Assembly: GCA_037968855.1 (NCBI GenBank) | Contig: JBBKWH010000021.1 | Span: 5,472-69,471 of the forward strand | DNA length: 64,000 nt | Direction of reading: 5' to 3' | Origin: JBBKWH01 sp037968855 | GTDB lineage: Bacteria; Pseudomonadota; Gammaproteobacteria; Pseudomonadales; Moraxellaceae | Shown: positions 17,968 through 25,092 of the stretch, in pieces | How the letters are laid out: the number at the start of each line of letters is the position of its first letter | Numbering within the stretch: the first letter of the stretch is position 1 | Made by a program: the position numbers and the translations under genes | The notes under the pieces: generated by a model | The model's input: the letters and a program-made list of their open reading frames with translations, nothing else | The model's database searches: none | What the model was told of the DNA's origin: nothing

Positions 17968-18891
17968 ATGGATAGCGCAAAGTTTGGCAAAGTCGCGGTA
18001 TTGTTTGGTGGGTCATCTGCCGAACGAGAAGTTTCGTTAAATAGTGGACAAGCCGTGCTGCATGCATTGCAAGGCGCAGGCGTCGATGCCGTTGGTTTTG
18101 ATCCGGCAGAGCGTTCGGTTGCCGAACTCGCAGGTTTTGATCGGGCGTTTATTGTGCTGCATGGCCGTGGTGGCGAAGACGGTCAGATCCAAGGCTTGCT
18201 GGAATGGATGAACATCCCTTATACCGGATCTGGTGTGTTGGCCTCGGCACTGGGTATGGATAAAGCCCGCACCAAGCAACTGTGGCATGGCTGTGAGCTA
18301 CCAACGGCCGCCTATCGCTTGCTGACAGCACAGACTGATTTTGCCAGTGTGGTCAGTGAGTTGGGTCTGCCCTTAATCGTCAAGCCAGTCCACGAAGGCT
18401 CAAGCATTGGCATGAGTAAAGTCAACCATGCCCACGAGCTAGAGCCAGCCTTTCGTGCAGCCAGTCAACATGATGCGGTGGTGATGGCTGAGCGTTGGAT
18501 CACCGGACGCGAATTTACCATCGTGGTATTAGATGGCAAAGCCTTACCAGTGATTCGCTTGCAGCCGCCTGCTGATGCCGCGTTTTATGATTACCAAGCC
18601 AAATATCTACGCAACGACACCACCTATGGTATCCCCTGCGGGTTGTCTGAATCAGACGAAGCCACCTTACAAGCACTCGCCGTGCGTGCTTTTGAGGCTG
18701 TTGGTGCCACCGGCTGGGGTCGGATTGATGCCATGCAGGACGATAATGGCCAATTCTGGCTACTTGAGGTCAATACCGTACCGGGTATGACCGATCATAG
18801 CTTGGTGCCGATGGCAGCAGCAGCAACCGGTTTGTCGTTTCCACAGTTGTGCTTGACGATCTTGTCACAAACTTTGGCCGTAGGCGGATAA
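17968..18891 (+). CDS. ddlB: D-alanine--D-alanine ligase
   Basis: DdlB makes the D-Ala-D-Ala used by MurF. This ATP-grasp protein starts with KVAVLFGGSSAEREVSLNSG. It has LHGRGGEDGQIQGLLE, KPVHEGSSIGMSKV and the metal/ATP site GWGRIDAMQD with LLEVNTVPGMTDHSLVP. From the ATG at 17968 it is 307 residues, almost the E. coli DdlB length. It is followed after six bases by ftsQ, so the two are co-translated from one message. Confidence 0.97.
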   Translation: MDSAKFGKVAVLFGGSSAEREVSLNSGQAVLHALQGAGVDAVGFDPAERSVAELAGFDRAFIVLHGRGGEDGQIQGLLEWMNIPYTGSGVLASALGMDKARTKQLWHGCELPTAAYRLLTAQTDFASVVSELGLPLIVKPVHEGSSIGMSKVNHAHELEPAFRAASQHDAVVMAERWITGREFTIVVLDGKALPVIRLQPPADAAFYDYQAKYLRNDTTYGIPCGLSESDEATLQALAVRAFEAVGATGWGRIDAMQDDNGQFWLLEVNTVPGMTDHSLVPMAAAATGLSFPQLCLTILSQTLAVGG

Positions 18892-18897
18892 TAACGC

Positions 18898-19737
18898 ATG
18901 GCTGAGCTGCCACCGTCACTAAGACCACGTCGTACTGCACCAGAGGCAGTAACGGCTCAGGCCGTGCCATGGGGCGAGCGCTTATCGTGGTTGGGTAGCT
19001 GGCTGTTGCTGAGCTTGGCGCTACTGCTGTGTGTGGTCGGTAGCTATGTGTTACTACGAACAGTACAACAGGCGCCTGTTGCACAAATTCGAGTGGCAGG
19101 CACGTTGTCAGCGGTTGAAAAACAGCAGTTGATGACGCGTTTACAGCCAACAGTCAGCGAAGGCTACTTTACCGCTGATCTGGCACGAGTACGTGATAGC
19201 GCCTTGGGCTTGTCTTGGGTTGATCGTGTGGTGGTGACGCGCAACTGGCCCAATGGCATTGTGGTGCGGGTCATGCCGCGTCATGCGGTAGCACGCTGGG
19301 GCAGTGGTCGCTTGCTGAGTGATCGCGGTGAGATTTTTAGCGAAGCAGAGCCGGTTGATCGGCGTGATTTGCCGTTATTGCATGGCCCCGCTAGTCAAAG
19401 TGAAGCATTAATGCAGCAATATCGCCAAATTAATCAGTGGTTCGCACCATTAGGATTGCATTTGCGTGAGTTGCATCTGACCGAGCGGATGACATGGTTT
19501 ATGCAGTTTGATACGGGTTTACGGGTGATCGTGGATCAAGAGCAAACCCATACCAAGTTGCAACGCTTAAGCCAATTGGCACAAGGCGGCTTAAAACCCG
19601 TTTGGCCGCATATTGCCGCGGTCGATTTGCGTTATCGTAATGGCTTGGCTTTGCAGTGGAAAACCGGTCGACCCCCATTGATTCGTTCAGGGCGTTTTAT
19701 GACAGTCTCCGATGTGGAGGCTGCGCGTGGACGCTAA
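18898..19737 (+). CDS. ftsQ: cell division protein FtsQ
   Basis: FtsQ is the bitopic divisome protein that recruits FtsB/FtsL. A short basic cytoplasmic part is followed by one membrane segment (about residues 33-54, LGSWLLLSLALLLCVVGSYV). A POTRA domain comes next (VAQIRVAGTLSAVEKQQLM) and then the FtsQ beta domain, with WVDRVVVTRNWPNGIVVRV as the family hallmark. The length of 279 is normal. It lies in the conserved order ddlB-ftsQ-ftsA. Confidence 0.95.
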   Translation: MAELPPSLRPRRTAPEAVTAQAVPWGERLSWLGSWLLLSLALLLCVVGSYVLLRTVQQAPVAQIRVAGTLSAVEKQQLMTRLQPTVSEGYFTADLARVRDSALGLSWVDRVVVTRNWPNGIVVRVMPRHAVARWGSGRLLSDRGEIFSEAEPVDRRDLPLLHGPASQSEALMQQYRQINQWFAPLGLHLRELHLTERMTWFMQFDTGLRVIVDQEQTHTKLQRLSQLAQGGLKPVWPHIAAVDLRYRNGLALQWKTGRPPLIRSGRFMTVSDVEAARGR

Positions 19738-19800
19738 TTTTTTGTATTGTTTTTTTAAGCAGCACTGCTGCTTGAGTATGGCTACAAGTCGGAAGCTGTC

Positions 19801-21069
19801 ATGAGTGATACCCCTACGTCCATCGTTGCCATTGATATCGGCACCAATAAGATTGCGGTACTGGTTGGGCATGTGCATGCGCCGGATCGTATCGAGGTGG
19901 TTGGCATGGCGTATGCGCCCAATCGCGGTATGAGCAAGGGCGTGATCAAAAACATGGACAAGGTGGTGGCCGCGATTAAAGAAGCGGTGGCCAAGGCCGA
20001 AGACATGGCCGACTGCCGGATTCACACTGCTTGGGTGTCGATCCCTAGTCCAGAATTGATGAGCTTTAACGCCTCCGGCCGTACCCCAGTGATGAATGGC
20101 ACCATTGGCACCACCGAGGTGGTGCGTACCCTAGAGATGGCCAAAAGCAGCCATTTGATGCCGGATCATTATTTAATTAATGCCGTGTCTTTAGGCGTGG
20201 CCATTGATGATCAAGAAGAATGGGTTGAGCATCCGGTCGGCATGGCAGCTAGGCACATTAATGGTCATTACCACCTGATGATGCTACCGATCAACACCAT
20301 GCAAAACCTTGAGCGTGCCATGAAAGGGGCGGGCGTCGGTATTGAGCGGATGATTGTCTCAAGCCTTGCTACCGCAGAAGCGGCATTGCTACCGGATGAG
20401 CGTGAATATGGCGTGTGCTTGGTCGATATTGGCGCAGGCACCACCAATATGTCGGTCTACTTGGATGATCGCTTAATCTTAAGCCATACCTTGCAGCGTG
20501 GTGGCGAGCATGTCACCCGTGACATTGCCGCCGTATTGCAAACCACCACCGAACAAGCCGAAACCTTAAAGATTCGTCATGGTTGTGTGGATCGGGCAGG
20601 CATTAAGCCAGACCAAATGATTCAAGTGGCGGGTGTTGGTGCAGCCGCAGGTTTAACGGTAAGCCGGATTGAACTGGCCGAAATCATCATGGCGCGTTAC
20701 GAAGAGATTTTTGAGTCTGTACGTGCTCAGTTAGAGCAAAGCGGTGCGATCAACATCTTACGTCATGGCGTGGTACTGTCTGGAGATGCCAGTCAGATCG
20801 AAGGGGCTGTGGTGCTGGCCCGTCGCATCTTGGGCGTGCAAGTGCATTTGGGCAACACGCCGGTATCGATTGATACTGCTGAGGAGCGCCGCTCTCAGTT
20901 ACGCCGTCCACTGTATGCCACCGCTTGTGGCCTGTTGCGCTATACCCAAAGCGATCAACAGCGCATGAGTGACACAGATCCCGACACCGAACGTGGCCAG
21001 CCGGTCATGGAGCGTTTGGTATTAACCCCTTGGCGTCGTTTGATGGATAAACTGCGTCAGGTCATTTAA
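19801..21069 (+). CDS. ftsA: cell division protein FtsA
   Basis: FtsA is the actin-like ATPase that tethers FtsZ to the membrane. It opens with IVAIDIGTNKIAVLVG (phosphate 1). The 1C domain region includes SPELMSFNASG, and phosphate 2 appears as CLVDIGAGTTNMSVY. The last 16 residues (LVLTPWRRLMDKLRQVI) form the amphipathic membrane-targeting helix. The length of 422 is standard. ftsZ follows after 177 bases, a larger gap than usual, with a hairpin and a perfect -35 hexamer in it. Confidence 0.97.
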   Translation: MSDTPTSIVAIDIGTNKIAVLVGHVHAPDRIEVVGMAYAPNRGMSKGVIKNMDKVVAAIKEAVAKAEDMADCRIHTAWVSIPSPELMSFNASGRTPVMNGTIGTTEVVRTLEMAKSSHLMPDHYLINAVSLGVAIDDQEEWVEHPVGMAARHINGHYHLMMLPINTMQNLERAMKGAGVGIERMIVSSLATAEAALLPDEREYGVCLVDIGAGTTNMSVYLDDRLILSHTLQRGGEHVTRDIAAVLQTTTEQAETLKIRHGCVDRAGIKPDQMIQVAGVGAAAGLTVSRIELAEIIMARYEEIFESVRAQLEQSGAINILRHGVVLSGDASQIEGAVVLARRILGVQVHLGNTPVSIDTAEERRSQLRRPLYATACGLLRYTQSDQQRMSDTDPDTERGQPVMERLVLTPWRRLMDKLRQVI

Positions 21070-21074
21070 GACTT

Positions 21075-21100
21075 GAGCGATTCATATTAGAGAATCGCTC
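21075..21100. other. nine-pair hairpin between ftsA and ftsZ
   Basis: GAGCGATTC and GAATCGCTC pair across eight bases directly after the ftsA stop. There is no T-run, so it is not a typical terminator; it may protect or process the ftsA message. Confidence 0.4.
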
Positions 21101-21143
21101 CAGACAACTTGTATAAGTGAATGTGTCAAAACGGCTATTGTGC

Positions 21144-21173
21144 TTGACAGTTAAGCGCCGTTGCCGCCATTCT
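21144..21173 (+). promoter_or_regulatory. possible ftsZ promoter
   Basis: A perfect TTGACA lies at 21144-21149, about 100 bases before the ftsZ start. The matching -10 is weak (CATTCT with an 18-base spacer). Extra promoters in front of ftsZ are usual, but this one rests mainly on the -35 hexamer. Confidence 0.3.
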
Positions 21174-21246
21174 CAACCCTTTTATGATAAGACGAATGCA
21201 GTCGAAAAAATCACTGTAATTTGTCGCAATGGAGAGCCCTAAAGTC

Positions 21247-22434
21247 ATGTCTGCGTTCATGCTGGTCGATGAAGACACTCCCGATGACAACGGACAAGCT
21301 CGCTTTACCGTCTTTGGTGTCGGTGGAGGCGGAAGCAATGCGGTCGACCATATGGTTCGCACTGGCATTACTGGGGTCACCTTTGTTTGTGCCAATACCG
21401 ACAAGCAAGCGCTTGATCGGATGGCAGCACCGATTCGCATTCAACTTGGCGCACAAAGTACCCGTGGTCTAGGGGCCGGTGCCAATCCAGACGTGGGCCG
21501 TGAAGCTGCCGAAGAAGAACGCCAAGCGATTCAACAATCGCTGGAAGGTGCCGATATGGTGTTTGTCACTGCCGGTATGGGCGGTGGTACAGGCACAGGC
21601 GCTGCGCCCGTCATTGCGGCACTGGCCAAAGAAATGGGTATTTTGACCGTGGGAGTCGTGACCACGCCATTTTTGCTTGAAGGCCGTCGTCGTCTCAAGT
21701 CTGCCGAGCGCGGTATTGCGGAGTTGGCCCAACACGTTGATTCGTTGATTATTATTCCAAACGAAAAACTGTTGGCGGTATATGGCGACATCTCTCTGGT
21801 TGATGCCTTCAAAAAAGCTGATGACGTGCTGCTCAACGCTGTGCGTAGTATTTTTGATTTGATCGTCAATCATGGTCGGGTCAACCTCGACTTTGCCGAC
21901 TTAAAAACCGCCATGAGCGCCCGTGGTTACGCCATGATGGGGATCGGCAGTGCCCGTGGTGATGACCGTGCGCGTCAAGCCACCGAAATGGCGATTCGTA
22001 GTCCATTGCTGGATAACATTCGTCTAGAAAACGCCAAAGGCATCTTGGTCAACATCACTGCTGGTGACGACATCAAGACCAGCGAATTACAGATGATTGC
22101 CCAAGTGGTTAACCAAATCTCTGATATTGAAGAAGGCGAAATCTTCTACGGTACCGTGATCGATCCTGATGCGCGTGATGAGTTGCGCGTGACCGTGATT
22201 GCCACGGGTCTGACCCGTGATGAACATACGCCAGTCATGCCGTCACCTGCTGTACCGCGCTCGACCATCAATACCGTCCCTGCGACTGCTGCCAAAGCTA
22301 GCGTTGCCGTCGATGATGACGATGCACCTGCCATTAGTCGGCGTGCCACCGCAGAGCCGGTTAATCGGACAACGCCTGAGCGTCCTGCCGCCATGAGCAT
22401 TCAAGAGTATCTAAAGAACCAGCAAAAACGCTGA
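21247..22434 (+). CDS. ftsZ: cell division protein FtsZ
   Basis: FtsZ is the tubulin-like GTPase of the division ring. The nucleotide-binding parts are FGVGGGGSNAVDHMV, the tubulin signature GGGTGTGAAPVIAAL and the T7 loop NLDFADLKTAMS. The variable linker (about residues 310-375) is rich in Pro, Ala and Thr, and the C-terminal peptide IQEYLKNQQKR corresponds to the FtsA/ZipA-binding tail. The ATG at 21247 has GGAGAG ten bases upstream and is preferred to the ATG at 21229. A good terminator follows. Confidence 0.98.
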   Translation: MSAFMLVDEDTPDDNGQARFTVFGVGGGGSNAVDHMVRTGITGVTFVCANTDKQALDRMAAPIRIQLGAQSTRGLGAGANPDVGREAAEEERQAIQQSLEGADMVFVTAGMGGGTGTGAAPVIAALAKEMGILTVGVVTTPFLLEGRRRLKSAERGIAELAQHVDSLIIIPNEKLLAVYGDISLVDAFKKADDVLLNAVRSIFDLIVNHGRVNLDFADLKTAMSARGYAMMGIGSARGDDRARQATEMAIRSPLLDNIRLENAKGILVNITAGDDIKTSELQMIAQVVNQISDIEEGEIFYGTVIDPDARDELRVTVIATGLTRDEHTPVMPSPAVPRSTINTVPATAAKASVAVDDDDAPAISRRATAEPVNRTTPERPAAMSIQEYLKNQQKR

Positions 22435-22458
22435 TCAATAGCCGCTTTGCATCAAACA

Positions 22459-22490
22459 AAACCCAGTGTATTCACTGGGTTTTGCGTTTT
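22459..22490 (+). terminator. intrinsic terminator of the murG-ftsZ run
   Basis: AAACCCAGTG and CACTGGGTTT pair around a four-base loop and continue into GCGTTTT, 25 bases after the ftsZ stop. lpxC must therefore be read mostly from its own promoter. Confidence 0.85.
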
Positions 22491-22571
22491 AGATTGGCCA
22501 AAAGTTTCGGGCTGGCAAAAAATGGCTCAAAAGTGCTAGGATGCGGACACGCTGAAATATTCTGAAACGTT

Positions 22572-23477
22572 ATGCTAAAACAACGCACGATCCAACGTCC
22601 GATCCGTGCCACCGGTATCGGTTTGCACAGCGGTCAGAAAGTCTACTTGGGCCTGCTACCGCATCATGCGGATGGTGGTATCGTCTTTCGCCGTACCGAC
22701 TTAACACCGCCTGTTGATGTGCCAGCTTCTGCTTTGCTGGTGCAAGAAACCATGATGTCCTCTAATCTGGTACAGGGCGATGTTCGCATTGGCACGGTTG
22801 AGCATCTGATGAGCGCCTTGGCTGGTCTAGGGATTGATAACCTGATTGTCGAAGTGAGTGCTGCCGAAATTCCGATTATGGATGGCAGTGCTGGGCCATT
22901 TGTGTTTTTGCTGCAATCTGCAGGCATTGCCGAGCAAGATGTGGCCAAGCGTTTTATTCAAATTTTAGCGCCGGTTGAAGTCTTACTCGACGACAAGCGA
23001 GCAGTGTTCTTGCCTCATCAAGGCTTTGCTGTCCAGTTCACCATTGACTTTGATCATCCTGCGTTTGACGCGGCACATCAATCTGCCGAAGTGGATTTTT
23101 CCAGCACCTCTTTTGTTGAAGAGTTAAGCCACGCCCGTACCTTTGGTTTTTTACGTGATATTGAGTATTTGCGTGCCAATAATTTGGCTTTGGGCGGTAG
23201 CTTGGACAATGCGATTGTGGTCGATGATCACGGCATTGTGAACGAAGAAGGGCTGCGTTTTGCTGACGAATTTGTCCGGCATAAAATGCTTGATGCCATT
23301 GGTGATTTATATCTGGTGGGTCACAGTATTATTGGCCGATTCGAAGGATATAAATCCGGTCACGCGCTGAATAATATGTTGTTACGAAAGCTTCTTTCTC
23401 TCCCAGATCATTACCAAATCGTTACTTTTGATGACGAAAACGAATGTCCAATTCCATATTTTCAGGCCGAAAACTGA
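22572..23477 (+). CDS. lpxC: UDP-3-O-acyl-N-acetylglucosamine deacetylase LpxC
   Basis: LpxC is the zinc deacetylase that commits lipid A synthesis. The zinc ligands are visible in VEHLMSALAGLG (His near residue 78) and HKMLDAIGDLYLVG (His and Asp near 236-240). The catalytic Glu is also in VEHLMSAL, and the catalytic His is in the C-terminal KSGHALNN. At 301 residues it is full length (E. coli 305). It closes the dcw-type block and is convergent with the DciA-like gene. Confidence 0.98.
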   Translation: MLKQRTIQRPIRATGIGLHSGQKVYLGLLPHHADGGIVFRRTDLTPPVDVPASALLVQETMMSSNLVQGDVRIGTVEHLMSALAGLGIDNLIVEVSAAEIPIMDGSAGPFVFLLQSAGIAEQDVAKRFIQILAPVEVLLDDKRAVFLPHQGFAVQFTIDFDHPAFDAAHQSAEVDFSSTSFVEELSHARTFGFLRDIEYLRANNLALGGSLDNAIVVDDHGIVNEEGLRFADEFVRHKMLDAIGDLYLVGHSIIGRFEGYKSGHALNNMLLRKLLSLPDHYQIVTFDDENECPIPYFQAEN

Positions 23478-23588
23478 TTCTGTCTATCAGTCATATATTT
23501 GATTTGTAGGGCTTTTACTTGATAAATTGCTTGTTTGAATATGTGTAGGTCAGTTACAGTGCGCCTATCGGATAAAGTCACCGATTGG

Positions 23589-24029
23589 TTACTTTTTGCT
23601 TGCAATACGTAACAATGCTTCGCTAAGCTCAGGGTCGTCGAATAATGCAGCAGACGCTTGCAAAAGCTGTTTGGTGTCCTCAGATAGTGGTGGCATGGGA
23701 TCATGTTGTACCGAACGCGCACGTAGCGGCGTTTCAACAATGACTCTAAGCCGATGTAAGGTGTCAAAGCCTTCTAGTTGTCTGATCTGTTCGATGTACT
23801 GCGTCTGTAAGTAGCGAAGTTTACTCACAGCGGCATGATGTTCGGCCGCAATGCACAGTACACCTTGCTCATAAGAAGCAATTTGCCAGTTCTCGCCTTG
23901 AGGCAAAATCGGCACGATTTGCTCTTGTAGCTTTTTTAGATGCTCTAGCTGACGCTGGAGCGATCGCAACCCATCCGGTACTCGGTGCTGATATCCATCT
24001 CTTTTTAATGGATGTTGGGGCTGTTTCAT
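23589..24029 (-). CDS. DciA-like protein (DUF721)
   Basis: DciA is the ancestral loader/partner of the replicative helicase in bacteria lacking DnaC. The 146-residue protein has a helical N-terminus (LRSLQRQLEHLKKLQEQI) and the compact KH-like DUF721 core, with GVLCIAAEHHAAVSKLRYL as the recognisable strand-helix block. A short C-terminal tail without a known domain follows. In Acinetobacter-type genomes the gene sits beside lpxC, as here. The family call rests on pattern and position rather than on one diagnostic residue. Confidence 0.75.
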   Translation of the reverse strand: MKQPQHPLKRDGYQHRVPDGLRSLQRQLEHLKKLQEQIVPILPQGENWQIASYEQGVLCIAAEHHAAVSKLRYLQTQYIEQIRQLEGFDTLHRLRVIVETPLRARSVQHDPMPPLSEDTKQLLQASAALFDDPELSEALLRIASKK

Positions 24030-24122
24030 GACGGTGTGGATTGACTGGTAGCAGAAGCTGACACACTAAGCCTTCTACACCGCATCCTCAAGTCATCATC
24101 ACTGGATCACCATGAGGTCACT

Positions 24123-24920
24123 ATGCCAAATCACCGTCATATGCTCTGTGTATTGTCTGTTGCTACACTGTTTTCCTTAAGTTCTTTTGCTGCACCGCTC
24201 CAGATGACTGATGCGTCTGCCCAGAATGCCGATATGGCACTGGATACACCCATCAGCCAACTATGGGAGCAAAGCGATGCCTTGGTTGCTTCGCTTGAGC
24301 AGTCCGGCTTGGTGGCTCACCAAGATCACGCAGACCATATGCACAATGACAACGGCATGGGCGGTAACTTTGAGCCAGAGATTGGTGCGTTAGAGACTGA
24401 TTCGATTGAAAACACCATTGCGGATTTGACCGAGCAAGCCCAGCGTCGTCAGGACAGCTTGGATGACTTGGCCGATGCGCTTGGTGGTCAACGTGCCGAT
24501 AGCCAGATGAATCTAGGTAATTTGCTGGCGGTTGAGCCAGTGGCCAATGCGCGTGTATCATCGCCTTATGGCTATCGCAACTTGGGTGGCCGTGAATTCC
24601 ATCCGGGTATCGATTTGGCAGCGCCGTATGGTTCGTCTGTGTATGCCACTGGTACGGGTGTGGTGGTGTACGCTGGTTGGATGCGTGGTTATGGCAAGTT
24701 TATCGAGATTGACCACGGCAACGGCTACAAAACCCGTTATGGTCATTCGTCGCGCATTTTGGTTTCAGTCGGTGACAACGTGACTAAAAACCAACAGATT
24801 GCTATGGTGGGTTGTACCGGTCGTTGTACTGGCCCGCATGTGCACTACGAAGTGTTAAAAGATGGCAAGCGTCAAAACCCAGCCACTTATTTGGCATTGG
24901 CACCACGTCGTGATGACTAA
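24123..24920 (+). CDS. secreted M23 (LytM-type) metallopeptidase
   Basis: This exported murein endopeptidase or LytM-type regulator has a signal peptide (about residues 1-24, ending SLSSFAAPLQ). A linker and helical region come next, and the M23 domain occupies residues 150-255. Zinc ligands are visible in EFHPGIDLA (HxGxD) and GPHVHYEV (HxH), so the enzyme should be active. The sequence VSSPYGYRNLGGREFHPG is a classic M23 entry. An unusual His/Asp/Met-rich stretch (HQDHADHMHNDNGMGG, near residues 66-81) could bind metal. It is divergent from the DciA-like gene and followed by its own terminator. Confidence 0.93.
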   Translation: MPNHRHMLCVLSVATLFSLSSFAAPLQMTDASAQNADMALDTPISQLWEQSDALVASLEQSGLVAHQDHADHMHNDNGMGGNFEPEIGALETDSIENTIADLTEQAQRRQDSLDDLADALGGQRADSQMNLGNLLAVEPVANARVSSPYGYRNLGGREFHPGIDLAAPYGSSVYATGTGVVVYAGWMRGYGKFIEIDHGNGYKTRYGHSSRILVSVGDNVTKNQQIAMVGCTGRCTGPHVHYEVLKDGKRQNPATYLALAPRRDD

Positions 24921-24938
24921 GCCTGTGCTGATAAATCC

Positions 24939-24970
24939 AAAAAGCCTGATCTGTTGATCGGGCTTTTTTG
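24939..24970 (+). terminator. intrinsic terminator after the M23 peptidase gene
   Basis: AAAAGCCTGATC and GATCGGGCTTTTTT pair around a four-base loop, 19 bases after the stop. Confidence 0.85.
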
Positions 24971-25092
24971 TGTCAGATGGGTCGTGATTGGATTTAAACG
25001 CTAAAAAAACCTCGCAATCACAGAGCCGGTCTTGTGCCTGACATCTAAATGATCTATGCCATAAGACAGGATAATTTTGTTTGGGTGGTGAC

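Noticed and set aside
21075..21100. Hairpin after ftsA as a terminator
   Set aside because: No T-run follows and ftsZ lies downstream in the conserved order.
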